A DNA stretch of 64,000 nt, taken from contig NZ_LHVK01000009.1 in the NCBI RefSeq assembly GCF_001269905.1, positions 434,001-498,000 of the forward strand, in the 5' to 3' direction. The DNA comes from Pseudomonas corrugata. Lineage in GTDB: Bacteria; Pseudomonadota; Gammaproteobacteria; Pseudomonadales; Pseudomonadaceae. The position numbers and the translations under genes are program-made. Under the pieces are notes generated by a model. It saw nothing but the letters and a program-made list of their open reading frames with translations, made no database searches and was not told where the DNA came from. Each line of letters begins with the position of its first letter. The stretch's first letter is position 1. Positions 25,746-34,369 of this stretch are shown here, in pieces.

Positions 25746-26393
25746 ATGACCCAAACGCTGGCTGATATGCGCCGCGACTACACCCGCGATGGCCTGACCG
25801 AGGCACAAGCTCCGACCGAGCCATTTGCGCTGTTCCATCAATGGTTCGCCGAAGCGGTGAAAACCGAACAGGCCCCGGTGGAGGCCAATGCCATGACCCT
25901 GGCCACGGTGGACGCCGATGGCCGTCCTCACTGCCGGATCCTGTTGCTCAAGGGCCTGGATAGCCAAGGCTTCACATTCTTCACCAACTACGACAGCGAC
26001 AAGGGCCAGCAACTGGCCGCGAATCCGTTCGCGGCCATGACATTTTTCTGGCCGACCCTGGAGCGTCAGGTGCGCATCGAGGGCAAGGTGGTCAAGGTCT
26101 CGGCACAGGAGTCGGACGCCTATTACCAGGTTCGGCCCCTGGGCAGTCGCCTCGGCGCCTGGGCTTCACCCCAGAGCCGAGTGATTGACGGTCGTGGTGA
26201 GCTGGAAAACTTGCTCAAGGCCACCGAACAACGCTTCAGTGATAGCCAGCCCCACTGTCCGGAGCATTGGGGGGGGTATCGTTTACTGCCCGAGCGCATC
26301 GAATTCTGGCAGGGCCGCCCGAGTCGCCTGCATGATCGCCTCAATTACCGTCTGCAAGGGGCGGACTGGACTCGCGAGCGTCTGGCGCCTTAG
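25746..26393 (+). CDS. pdxH: Pyridoxine/pyridoxamine 5'-phosphate oxidase
   Basis: FMN enzyme of 215 residues that makes pyridoxal 5'-phosphate from PNP or PMP, the last step of vitamin B6 synthesis and salvage. Family marks are RDYTRDGLTEA at the N-terminus, the FMN-binding RILLLKG and FFTNYDSDKG, and the C-terminal RLHDRLNYR...WTRERLAP that closes the active site. An AAGGAG lies ahead of the ATG. It may be cotranscribed with the OmpA-tail gene just upstream. Confidence 0.96.
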   Translation: MTQTLADMRRDYTRDGLTEAQAPTEPFALFHQWFAEAVKTEQAPVEANAMTLATVDADGRPHCRILLLKGLDSQGFTFFTNYDSDKGQQLAANPFAAMTFFWPTLERQVRIEGKVVKVSAQESDAYYQVRPLGSRLGAWASPQSRVIDGRGELENLLKATEQRFSDSQPHCPEHWGGYRLLPERIEFWQGRPSRLHDRLNYRLQGADWTRERLAP

Positions 26394-26625
26394 CATCGGC
26401 ATAGCCTGTCGCAGCGGCTTGAAGCCATTGCGGCAGGTCCCGACGCTTGATCCCTTGTTCTCGGGAGCGGGCCAGTTGTTGCAGCATGTAGGTTTTCTTC
26501 TGCTCATCCTGCCCCGCCAATGACAGCGCCAGATCGCGGTCCACCCAGTGTTTGATCCGCACGTATAACCACCAGTGAAAATACAGGCCGGCAACGGTGG
26601 TCGCGACGATGATGAAATAATCCAT
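26341..26625 (-). CDS. Small membrane-anchored hypothetical protein
   Basis: Protein of 94 residues with an N-terminal hydrophobic segment (FIIVATTVAGLYFHWWLYV) and a charged cytoplasmic part (RIKHWVDRDLALSLAG) rich in Gln and Arg. AAGGAT lies eight bases ahead of the ATG, which supports it. Its last 53 bases overlap the 3' end of pdxH in antisense, so its Ala/Pro/Ser-rich C-terminus is shaped by that overlap. Function unknown. Confidence 0.7.
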   Translation of the reverse strand: MDYFIIVATTVAGLYFHWWLYVRIKHWVDRDLALSLAGQDEQKKTYMLQQLARSREQGIKRRDLPQWLQAAATGYADAKAPDARESSPPLADGN

Positions 26626-26796
26626 GCAAAATCCTTGGGCTGATGACGCAGGTTTCGGAAATTGACGCTACTGTTGGGTTAATTTTTCGGGTGCGCCTGT
26701 ATCCCGCCTGAATGAAAACAATTTTATCCCGGCCGGGCCGTGACAGGCGTCAAGCTGCGGAGTTTAATAGTTCCCTGTCTTTTGGAGTTTGATCCT

Positions 26797-27261
26797 ATGC
26801 GTAAGTCTGTTTTGCTGGTTGCTTCCTTTTCCACGATGGCGATGTTGCTCACTGGCTGTCAGTCGAGCCTGACCGGTGACTCTTACTCCCGTGACGAAGC
26901 GCGTCGCGTGCAGACCATTCGCATGGGGACTATCGAATCCCTGCGTCCGGTCAAGATCGAAGGCACCAAGACCCCGATCGGCGGTGCCGCCGGTGCGGTG
27001 GTGGGTGGTGTAGGCGGCAGCGCCATCGGTGGCGGCCGTGGCAGTATCGTCGCAGCCGTTATCGGTGCCGTGGCTGGCGGCCTGATCGGCTCCGCGACCG
27101 AAGAAGGCCTGACCCGTACCCAGGGTGTGGAAATCACCGTTCGCGAAGACGACGGCAGCATGCGCGCATACGTGCAACAGGTTCAGGAAAACGAAGTCTT
27201 CCGAGTGGGTGAGCGGGTTCGTATTTCCACTGTGGGTGGGACGAGTCGCGTATCGCACTAA
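26797..27261 (+). CDS. Glycine-zipper outer-membrane lipoprotein (SlyB/PcP-like)
   Basis: Lipoprotein of 154 residues. Lipobox LTGC gives Cys21. The middle (about 61-105) is a glycine-zipper segment with GGAAGAVVGGVGG and GAVAGGLIGSATEEG, which forms a two-helix hairpin in the membrane, and the C-terminus is a small beta domain. Homologs of SlyB help stabilise the outer membrane under Mg stress. The ATG at 26797 has TGGAG ahead; a strong terminator follows. Monocistronic. Confidence 0.88.
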   Translation: MRKSVLLVASFSTMAMLLTGCQSSLTGDSYSRDEARRVQTIRMGTIESLRPVKIEGTKTPIGGAAGAVVGGVGGSAIGGGRGSIVAAVIGAVAGGLIGSATEEGLTRTQGVEITVREDDGSMRAYVQQVQENEVFRVGERVRISTVGGTSRVSH

Positions 27262-27305
27262 GCTGATTGGGTAAGCGTTTCTCTGGTTTTTATGTTTGCT
27301 CAAGA

Positions 27306-27346
27306 AAAACGGCGCTTCTTCCATTGGGAAGGGCGCCGTTTTTTTG
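27306..27346 (+). terminator. Rho-independent terminator of the glycine-zipper lipoprotein gene
   Basis: Stem AACGGCGC / GCGCCGTT with an inner CTTCC / GGAAG pairing, then seven T. Located 45 bases after the stop codon. Confidence 0.88.
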
Positions 27347-27406
27347 TGCAAAGCCAAAGCAAGGCGGTCTTACAGCGGACCGGAAGTTTGAGTGTACGTG
27401 TTCCCC

Positions 27407-27496
27407 TGTGGGAGCGAGCCTGCTCGCGATAGCGGTGGGACAGTTTGAATAGATGCTGGATGTGCCGACGCTATCGTGAGCAGGCTCGCTCCCACA
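27407..27496. repeat. REPIN-like inverted pair (GTGGGAGCGAGCC family)
   Basis: TGTGGGAGCGAGCCTGCTCG and its inverted copy frame about 50 bases, in the gap between the lipoprotein terminator and the convergent nhaA stop. Confidence 0.85.
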
Positions 27497-27561
27497 GAGG
27501 GATAGCGTTTGCTTCGAGAAGAAGGGATCGCTATACAGCGATCCCTTCTTGCGCGGGCGTA

Positions 27562-28749
27562 TCAGGAGGACAGTGCGGAAGGCTTGCGGCTGGCCGCCGC
27601 GGCCACTGCGTAGCCCAGCAGTGCCGCGAGGATCGACCCCGTGAGGATGCCCATCCGGTCCATGCCGGCATACTCGCTGACGCCGGGCTCGAAGGCCAGG
27701 GAACCGACGAACAGGCTCATGGTGAAACCGATCCCGCACAGGATCGCCACCCCCAGTATCTGACCCCAATTGGCGCCGAGGGGCAGGTTGGCGATGCCGA
27801 TTTTCACGGCTAGCCAGGTCAGGCCGAACACGCCGACGGTCTTGCCCAGCAACAGGCCGACCGCGATGCCCATCGGCACGTGGTGGGTGAAGCTCTCGAT
27901 GGTGACACCGCTCAAGGACAGGCCAGCATTGGCGAAAGCGAACAGAGGCAGGATGCCGTAGGCCACCCATGGATGCAGGGCATGCTCCAGGGTCAACAGC
28001 GGCGAGGTTTCGGCGTTCTTCGTGCGCAACGGAATGCAGAACGCCAACGTGACGCCGGCCAGGGTGGCATGAACCCCGCTCTTGAGCACGCAGACCCAGA
28101 GAATCAGGCCAACAATCATGTAGGGGCCTAGCCTGACCACGCCCATCCGGTTCATCGCCACCAATATGGCAATGCATGCCGCCGCCAGCATCAGGGACAA
28201 GGTCGACAGGGAGCCGGAGTAGAAAATGGCGATGATGATAATGGCGCCCAGGTCGTCGATGATCGCCAGGGTCATCAGGAACAGCTTGAGTGAAACCGGC
28301 ACTCGTTTGCCCAGCAAGGCCAGCACCCCGAGGGCGAAGGCGATGTCGGTGGCCGTCGGGATTGCCCAGCCCGAAAGGGCCGCTGGATTGTCACGATTGA
28401 GGAACCAGTAGATCAGCGCGGGCACCACCATGCCGCCAATCGCCGCTGCCCCCGGCAGGACGATTTGCGAAGGCTTCGACAATTGTCCATCGAGCACTTC
28501 ACGTTTGACTTCCAGGCCGATAAGCAGGAAGAACATTGCCATCAGGCCATCGTTGATCCACAGCAGCAAGGGCTTGGCGATTTTCAACGCGCCGACCTGG
28601 ACCACCACGGGAGTATCCAGCAGGCCGCCGTACAACCAGGAAAGAGGTGAGTTGTTGATGACCAGGGCCAGCACTGCGGCGGCAATCAATAGCAGGCCAC
28701 TGGCAGCCTCCAGCTGGAAAAAACGCGTCAGGGAATTACGTAGAGGCAA
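27562..28749 (-). CDS. nhaA: Na+/H+ antiporter NhaA
   Basis: Inner-membrane antiporter of about 395 residues that expels Na+ in exchange for protons at alkaline pH. About 12 helices can be read. The ion-binding aspartates Asp165-Asp166 (IIDDLGAI) and Asp135 (TDIAFALGVL) match E. coli Asp163, Asp164 and Asp133. I chose a TTG start at 28749 (MPLRNSLTRFFQLEAASG) because GGAGAG lies seven bases ahead and the product begins like family members. An upstream TTG at 28773 is possible. No regulator NhaR is adjacent. Confidence 0.92.
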   Translation of the reverse strand: MPLRNSLTRFFQLEAASGLLLIAAAVLALVINNSPLSWLYGGLLDTPVVVQVGALKIAKPLLLWINDGLMAMFFLLIGLEVKREVLDGQLSKPSQIVLPGAAAIGGMVVPALIYWFLNRDNPAALSGWAIPTATDIAFALGVLALLGKRVPVSLKLFLMTLAIIDDLGAIIIIAIFYSGSLSTLSLMLAAACIAILVAMNRMGVVRLGPYMIVGLILWVCVLKSGVHATLAGVTLAFCIPLRTKNAETSPLLTLEHALHPWVAYGILPLFAFANAGLSLSGVTIESFTHHVPMGIAVGLLLGKTVGVFGLTWLAVKIGIANLPLGANWGQILGVAILCGIGFTMSLFVGSLAFEPGVSEYAGMDRMGILTGSILAALLGYAVAAAASRKPSALSS

Positions 28750-28819
28750 GATCGCTCTCCATTCGTCAATCAAAAAAGTGGATACACCCTAACCTGTGCT
28801 GTTAGTTGTTAAAACAAAA

Positions 28820-28841
28820 GTTATATTCTTTTTTGTTATAT
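28820..28841. promoter_or_regulatory. AT-rich direct repeat in the nhaA / PLP-enzyme divergent region
   Basis: GTTATAT occurs twice, separated by eight T-rich bases, a 15-base period, in an otherwise GC-rich genome. It lies between divergent nhaA and the cysteine-desulfhydrase-like gene. Such AT-rich repeats are typical of LysR-type (for example CysB) sites in Pseudomonas sulfur promoters, but no site is proven. Confidence 0.35.
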
Positions 28842-29008
28842 GACGTTACAAAGCCGTCGAGGCGGTCGGGCAGTTGCCGGGCATATTGGACCTTAGCTGT
28901 ACCTGTGCGCGATGTCGGTTTTTTCCTAAGCTTGTGACTGGTTTTTCCCATATCCGGTCCAGACCGCCAGACTTTCCCTGCGTTGGACCTATTCCTGCGA
29001 GAAAACAT

Positions 29009-30103
29009 ATGAACGACCACCGTCAGTGGGCACGCGAAGCGATTCGCATCATTGAGGCTGATTTCCAGCGCAGCGCCGATACGCATCTGATTCCGCTGCC
29101 ACTGCCGGGTTTTCCGGGCATCGAGTTGTACTTCAAGGATGAGTCCAGTCATCCCACCGGCAGTCTCAAGCACCGACTGGCGCGTTCGCTGTTTCTCTAT
29201 GCACTGTGTAATGGCTGGCTCAAGCCCGGCGCCCCGGTGATCGAGGCTTCCAGTGGCTCGACGGCCATTTCCGAGGCCTATTTCGCCAGGTTGCTGGACC
29301 TGCCGTTCATTGCGGTCATGCCGGCAACGACGTCCCGGGAAAAAATCGCACAGATCGCTTTCTATGGTGGCCAGAGCCATCTGGTGGACGATCCTACGCA
29401 GATCTATGCCGAGTCCGAGCGTCTTGCCCGTGAGCATGACGGGCACTTCATCGACCAGTTCACCTACGCCGAACGCGCCACGGACTGGCGGGCCAATAAC
29501 AACATTGCCGAGTCGATCTTCCAGCAGATGCGCTTCGAGCAGCACCCGGAGCCGAGCTGGCTGATTTCCAGCCCAGGTACCGGGGGGACCACCGCGACCC
29601 TGGGCCGTTATGTACGCTATCGGCAACACGGTACCCGCGTATTGTGTGCCGACGCAGAGCGTTCGGTGTTCTTCGACTACTACCGCAGCGGCGATGCCAG
29701 CCTGCGCCTGGAGTGCGGCTCGCGGATCGAAGGTATCGGCCGGCCACGGGTCGAGGCGTCGTTCCTGCCCAAAGTCATTGATGCGATGGTCAAGGTACCG
29801 GACGCCTTGTCACTGGCGGCGATGCATTACCTGGCCCAGCGATTGGGACGACGGGTCGGCGGGTCCAGCGGCACCAACCTGATCGGTGCGCTGATCGCCG
29901 CGAAGCGGATGGTGGAGGCTGGTGAGTCGGGGTCGATCGTGGCGATCCTGTGCGACGGCGGCGAGCGTTATGCCACGACGTATTACGACCCGGCGTGGCT
30001 CAAGGCCCAGGGGTATGAATTGGATGGGCTGATGGACGCCGTGGCGGCGAGCGCGGAGCGCGGCGAGGCGTTGCCGGAGACGGTGCTGCGGGCCAATATC
30101 TGA
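29009..30103 (+). CDS. PLP-dependent cysteine synthase/desulfhydrase family enzyme
   Basis: Fold-type II PLP enzyme of 364 residues. The cofactor lysine is Lys54 in HPTGSLKHRLARSLF, close to mycobacterial Cds1 (cysteine desulfhydrase). ASSGSTAISEA and SSPGTGGTTATLG form the substrate and phosphate loops. It is longer than CysK/CysM and has the GSSGTNLIGAL segment near the end. Probable activity is cleavage of cysteine to sulfide, pyruvate and ammonia, or a related beta-elimination; the exact substrate is inferred. The ATG at 29009 follows GCGAGAAAAC. Monocistronic, divergent from nhaA. Confidence 0.82.
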   Translation: MNDHRQWAREAIRIIEADFQRSADTHLIPLPLPGFPGIELYFKDESSHPTGSLKHRLARSLFLYALCNGWLKPGAPVIEASSGSTAISEAYFARLLDLPFIAVMPATTSREKIAQIAFYGGQSHLVDDPTQIYAESERLAREHDGHFIDQFTYAERATDWRANNNIAESIFQQMRFEQHPEPSWLISSPGTGGTTATLGRYVRYRQHGTRVLCADAERSVFFDYYRSGDASLRLECGSRIEGIGRPRVEASFLPKVIDAMVKVPDALSLAAMHYLAQRLGRRVGGSSGTNLIGALIAAKRMVEAGESGSIVAILCDGGERYATTYYDPAWLKAQGYELDGLMDAVAASAERGEALPETVLRANI

Positions 30104-30127
30104 GACCTTCCGGACACTGGAAATCCC

Positions 30128-30248
30128 TGTGTGAGCGAGCCCTGTGGGAGTAAGGCTTGCCCGCGATGCATACGCCTCGGTAGCAAGATAAACCGAGGCG
30201 TATGCATCGCGGGCAAGCCTTGCTCCCACAAATGCTCGTTCCCACAGG
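30128..30248. repeat. Nested REPIN (one inverted pair inside another)
   Basis: Outer half-arms TGTGTGAGCGAGCC and CTCGTTCCCACA enclose a complete inner inverted pair beginning TGTGGGAGTAAGGCTTGCCC. The inner pair has a near-perfect long stem (GCGATGCATACGCCTCGGT and its inverse). The same arrangement occurs at 57163-57276. Confidence 0.8.
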
Positions 30249-30275
30249 GGATGGCGGAGCGCTCGTGAAAGGGGA

Positions 30276-31889
30276 TCAGGCTTCGAGGCCGAGGATACCC
30301 CGCGCCACCGCTTCGGCAATGCGGATCCCGTCCACGCCCGCCGACAGAATCCCGCCGGCATAGCCGGCGCCTTCACCTGCCGGGTACAGGCCCTTCACAT
30401 TCAAGCTCTGCAGCGATTCGTTGCGGGTGATGCGCAGCGGCGATGAGGTGCGGGTTTCGATCCCGGTCAACACGGCGTCGTGCAGCGAATAGCCGCGAAT
30501 CTGTTTCTCGAAGGCCGGCAGGGCTTCGCGGATGGCTTCGATGGCGAAGTCTGGCAGCGCAAGGGCCAGGTCACCCAGCGAAACCCCGGGCTTGTAGGAA
30601 GGTTCGACGCTGCCCAAAGCCGTGGACGGTTTGCCGGCGATGAAATCGCCCACCAGTTGAGCCGGAGCTTCGTAATTGCTGCCGCCGAGTACGAAAGCGT
30701 GGGATTCCAGGCGTTCCTGTAGCTCGATCCCCGCCAGTGGACCGCCCGGATAATCGACTTCCGGGGTGATCCCTACGACGATGCCGGAGTTGGCGTTGCG
30801 TTCGTTACGCGAATACTGGCTCATGCCGTTGGTCACGACGCGGTTCGGCTCGGACGTCGCCGCCACCACGGTGCCGCCTGGACACATGCAGAAGCTGTAC
30901 ACCGAACGACCATTCTTGGCGTGGTGCACCAGTTTGTAGTCGGCGGCGCCGAGTTTCGGGTGACCGGCGTATTTGCCCAGGCGCGCGCTGTCGATCAGCG
31001 ATTGCGGGTGTTCGATACGGAAACCCACCGAGAATGGCTTGGCTTCCATGTACACCCCCCGGCTGTGGAGCATGCGGAAGGTGTCCCGGGCGCTGTGGCC
31101 CAGGGCCAGGATCACATGCCTGGAATGAATGCGTTCACCGCCGGCCAGTTCGACACCGACCAGTTGGCCGTTCTCGATCAACACGTCCGTGACCCGCTGC
31201 TGGAAGCGCACTTCACCGCCGAGTGCACGAATCTGTTCGCGCATGGTTTCCACCACGCCTGTCAGGCGAAACGTCCCGATGTGCGGTTTGCTGACATAGA
31301 GGATTTCTTCCGGCGCCCCGGCGTTGACGAACTCGTGCAGTACCTTGCGACCGAGGAACTTCGGGTCCTTGATCTGGCTGTAGAGCTTGCCATCGGAAAA
31401 CGTCCCCGCGCCGCCTTCGCCGAATTGCACGTTGGATTCGGGGTTGAGCACACTTTTGCGCCACAAGCCCCAGGTGTCCTTGGTGCGCTGGCGCACTTCC
31501 GGGCCGCGTTCGAGGACGATCGGCTTGAAGCCCATCTGCGCCAACAACAGGGCGGCGAAGATGCCGCACGGGCCGAAACCGACCACTATCGGCCGCTCGT
31601 CCAGGCCTGCCGGTGCCTGGCCGACCATCTTGTAGCTGACATCCGGCGCTTCGTTGACGTTACGGTCGTCGGCGAACTTGCGCAGCAGGCCGGCTTCATC
31701 GCGTACCGTCAGGTCGAGGGTGTAGATGAAGCACAGTTCGGAAGATTTTTTCCGCGCGTCGTAGCTGCGCTTGAACAAGGTGAAGTCGAGCAGGTCATCG
31801 CTGGCGATGCCCAGGCGCTGCAGGATGGCAGGGCGCAGGTCTTCTTCGGGATGGTCGATCGGCAGCTTGAGTTCGGTGATTCGTAACAT
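30276..31889 (-). CDS. FAD-dependent oxidoreductase (COG2509-type)
   Basis: Flavoprotein of 537 residues. An N-terminal domain (1-95) with a ferredoxin-like fold resembling KRSYDARKKSSELCFIYTLD precedes the dinucleotide-binding site VVGFGPCGIFAALLLAQMG (GFGPCG at 104-109). FQQRVTDVLI, RHVILALGHSARDTF and the C-terminal GLYPAGEGAGYAGGI are family markers of uncharacterised FAD-dependent dehydrogenases. Substrate unknown. Start MLRITELKLPID agrees with the family. Likely monocistronic; a REP element closes its 3' side. Confidence 0.88.
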   Translation of the reverse strand: MLRITELKLPIDHPEEDLRPAILQRLGIASDDLLDFTLFKRSYDARKKSSELCFIYTLDLTVRDEAGLLRKFADDRNVNEAPDVSYKMVGQAPAGLDERPIVVGFGPCGIFAALLLAQMGFKPIVLERGPEVRQRTKDTWGLWRKSVLNPESNVQFGEGGAGTFSDGKLYSQIKDPKFLGRKVLHEFVNAGAPEEILYVSKPHIGTFRLTGVVETMREQIRALGGEVRFQQRVTDVLIENGQLVGVELAGGERIHSRHVILALGHSARDTFRMLHSRGVYMEAKPFSVGFRIEHPQSLIDSARLGKYAGHPKLGAADYKLVHHAKNGRSVYSFCMCPGGTVVAATSEPNRVVTNGMSQYSRNERNANSGIVVGITPEVDYPGGPLAGIELQERLESHAFVLGGSNYEAPAQLVGDFIAGKPSTALGSVEPSYKPGVSLGDLALALPDFAIEAIREALPAFEKQIRGYSLHDAVLTGIETRTSSPLRITRNESLQSLNVKGLYPAGEGAGYAGGILSAGVDGIRIAEAVARGILGLEA

Positions 31890-31976
31890 GACGGGATCCG
31901 GTTCGCGGGGCGCACAACTGCGCCAGGGCGTTCTTCAAACCGGCGATTATAAGCTGCAATCCCCTGTCACAGTGAA

Positions 31977-32654
31977 TCAGTCGTTACGCGCACCACCAAA
32001 GTAGGCGCAGCCACGCTGGACCGCGCCATTGACCCGCAGCTCGGCACTCATGTGCTGGACACTGCCGCTGACACTGTCGACGCAGCGCTGGGGCGCGACC
32101 CACAGCTCGACTTTCTGGCCATTCGCTTCGGTGCTCAGGTCGAAACGACCGTCCCCCAGTTGCTCTTCAAGGTACGGTACCGCCAGCGCAGGCTGGCCGT
32201 CACGTTCCAGCACAAGGCCCTTGCCACTGGCCTTGAGGCTCCACTCCGGGCCGTGGCCGGCGGCGTGCAGGACCAGCCGTTTGAAGTCGCCATCGTCGCA
32301 GGCCGTGCCCGAGCGTTCCAGGCGATACAACTGCTCCAGGTCCAGTTGGCTGTCGGCCCCCGCCGTGGCGCTGGAGACGATATGGCCGCGCACGTCGGCG
32401 AACAGCTTGCCGCGCTCATCGGCCAGGGCGGCGGCCTGTTGCAGCACGCTGGTACCGCCGCTGTCGTTGACGATGTAGCGACGTTGTTCCTGGCACGGCT
32501 GGAACACCAGCTTGCCGTCGGCCGCCGTGAGTTCGCCTTGCATGCGTGTCTGGCCGGCGTGGGACGCGCTCTGGCGCGGGGCGTCGAGCAGTTGGCAGCC
32601 AGCGAACAGGGGAAGGAGGGCAACACACAACAGGGAACGGGCGGCACGCATCAT
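31977..32654 (-). CDS. COG3650-like predicted lipoprotein
   Basis: Lipoprotein of 225 residues with lipobox FAGC (Cys20). The body has an N-terminal META/MliC-like beta domain that includes FQPCQEQRRY and a C-terminal region with four cysteines (CDDGDF, PQRCVDSVS, QRGCAYFGG). I recognise it as an uncharacterised Pseudomonas envelope protein. The ATG may be Met1 or Met2; both lie next to each other. About 90 bases separate it from the flavoprotein gene upstream. Confidence 0.78.
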   Translation of the reverse strand: MMRAARSLLCVALLPLFAGCQLLDAPRQSASHAGQTRMQGELTAADGKLVFQPCQEQRRYIVNDSGGTSVLQQAAALADERGKLFADVRGHIVSSATAGADSQLDLEQLYRLERSGTACDDGDFKRLVLHAAGHGPEWSLKASGKGLVLERDGQPALAVPYLEEQLGDGRFDLSTEANGQKVELWVAPQRCVDSVSGSVQHMSAELRVNGAVQRGCAYFGGARND

Positions 32655-32730
32655 CGGGTCTCCAGACAGGTGCCGCCACGTTACTCAGACTGCTCCCGCA
32701 TCACAAGCGGGAGCGTAGGCAAAGTGCTAT

Positions 32731-33330
32731 TCAACCTACGTGAAAGGTCTGGCCGGTTTGTAGGCCTTCGACACTTTTTGCGTAGGCCAGTGCCACATCG
32801 GCGGCCGGCACCGGTTTGTAGCCGCGGAAGTAAGGGGCGTATTTGTCCATGGACTCCAGCAGCACGTTCGGGCTCACCGAGTTGACTCGCAGGCCCCGTG
32901 GCAATTCGATGGCTGCCGCCCGCACGAAACTGTCCAGGGCCCCGTTGACCAGCGCCGCCGAAGCACCGCTCTTGATCGGGTCGTGGCTCAGCACACCGGT
33001 AGTGAAGGTGAAGGATGCGCCGTCGTTGGCGAACTCCCGACCGATCAGCAGCAGGTTGACTTGGCCCATCAGTTTGTCTTTCAAGCCGAGGGCGAAACTT
33101 TCTTCGGTCATATCGCCCAACGGTGCGAACGTGACGCTGCCGGCGGCGCAGATCAGCGCATCGAAACGCCCGGCTTTTTCGAACAGGGCGCGGATCGAGG
33201 CGCTGTCGCTGATGTCGACGTGCAGTTCACCGCTGTTGCGGCCGATTCGAATGATGTCGTGGCGTGGTGCCAGTTCGCTGGCAATGGCCGAACCAATGGT
33301 GCCGTTGGCGCCGATCAACAGGATTTTCAT
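32731..33330 (-). CDS. SDR-fold protein lacking the Tyr/Lys active site (Lin1944-like)
   Basis: Short-chain dehydrogenase fold, 199 residues. The nucleotide loop is GANGTIG (7-13). In the region where SDRs have YxxxK, the sequence is ASAALVNGALDSFVR (123-137), so the catalytic Tyr and Lys are Ala125 and Asn129. I recall a known subgroup (Lin1944-like) with this loss and no assigned function. It may bind NAD(P) without classical catalysis. It is divergent from a LysR gene that likely controls it. A GCTCCCGC / GCGGGAGC hairpin lies 20-40 bases after the stop. Confidence 0.83.
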   Translation of the reverse strand: MKILLIGANGTIGSAIASELAPRHDIIRIGRNSGELHVDISDSASIRALFEKAGRFDALICAAGSVTFAPLGDMTEESFALGLKDKLMGQVNLLLIGREFANDGASFTFTTGVLSHDPIKSGASAALVNGALDSFVRAAAIELPRGLRVNSVSPNVLLESMDKYAPYFRGYKPVPAADVALAYAKSVEGLQTGQTFHVG

Positions 33331-33443
33331 GGACTGTTCCTCAGTGGCTTAAACGAGACTGCAGTCTAGAGTGGTTTTTTTCATTGATAAGCGTGCTAAT
33401 AGGCAACCTTTGGTTTTCTATTGGAAACAATCCAGTGAGCGAG

Positions 33444-34349
33444 ATGGATGACCTGGCGGCGTTTGCCGTTTTGATCGAGGCCGGCAGTTTTACTCTGGCG
33501 GCCCAGCAGTTGGGGTGCAGCAAGGGCCAGCTGTCCAAGCGTATCAGCCTGTTGGAAAGCCGTTTCTCGGTGGTGTTGCTGCAGCGCACCACTCGGCGCT
33601 TGAGCCTCACGGCGGCCGGGGCGGCCTTGCTGCCCCAGGCCCAAGCGCTATTGGTTCAGGTGCAAAGGGCGCGTCAGGCACTGGCTCGATTGAAGGACGA
33701 TATTTCCGGACCGGTGCGTATGACGGTTCCGGTGTCGTTGGGCGAAACCTTTTTTGAAGGACTGCTGTTGGAGTTCGCCCACACGTACCCCAACGTGCAG
33801 ATCGAACTGGAGCTCAGTAACGGTTATCGCGACCTGACCCGGGACGGTTTCGACCTGGCGATCCGCTCCGACGCTGCCATCGATGAGCGATTGGTCGCCC
33901 GGCCGTTGCTGGCGTGGCACGAGATGACCTGCGCCAGCCCGGCTTATCTCGATCAGTACGGCGAACCACAAACCCCCCAGGCCCTGGCTGAACATCGCTG
34001 CCTGCTCAACAGCCACTACAGTGGTCGGGAAGAGTGGCTGTACCACCAGCAACACGAGCTGCTGCGGGTCCGGGTGTCGGGTCCGTTCGCCAGCAATCAC
34101 TACAGCTTGCTGAAAAAAGCCGCCCTGGCGGGTGCCGGAATCGCTCGGCTACCGTCCTACCTGCTGAATGAAGAATTGGCGGATGGACGCCTGTGTTGGC
34201 TCCTGCGGGATTTTCAGACCCGTCGCATGCCGATGTATCTGGTACATCCCTATCAGGGCGGCCTGCCCAAACGCACCCAGGTGCTGGCCGATTATTTGAT
34301 TGACTGGTTCAAGCGCAGTGGTGAGGCGCTTGACCGACTCCAGCAATAG
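33444..34349 (+). CDS. LysR-family transcriptional regulator
   Basis: Regulator of 301 residues with an N-terminal winged HTH (LAAFAVLIEAGSFTLAAQQLGCSKGQLSKRISLLESRF) and a C-terminal effector domain (about 90-295). This is the CrgA/DhcR-like group. Start taken at the ATG at 33444 (MDDLAAFAVL); a GTG nine bases earlier with GGAAA ahead is an alternative. Divergent from the SDR gene with about 110 bases between, the classical arrangement in which the regulator controls its neighbour. Effector unknown. Confidence 0.88.
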   Translation: MDDLAAFAVLIEAGSFTLAAQQLGCSKGQLSKRISLLESRFSVVLLQRTTRRLSLTAAGAALLPQAQALLVQVQRARQALARLKDDISGPVRMTVPVSLGETFFEGLLLEFAHTYPNVQIELELSNGYRDLTRDGFDLAIRSDAAIDERLVARPLLAWHEMTCASPAYLDQYGEPQTPQALAEHRCLLNSHYSGREEWLYHQQHELLRVRVSGPFASNHYSLLKKAALAGAGIARLPSYLLNEELADGRLCWLLRDFQTRRMPMYLVHPYQGGLPKRTQVLADYLIDWFKRSGEALDRLQQ

Positions 34350-34369
34350 CGAGGCATCACCCCAGCCCT

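Noticed and set aside
24639..26012. 457-codon minus-strand frame covering the OmpA-tail gene and pdxH start
   Set aside because: It spans two recognisable plus-strand genes; its repeated Gly/Leu/Arg runs are the complement of the AK-rich tail.
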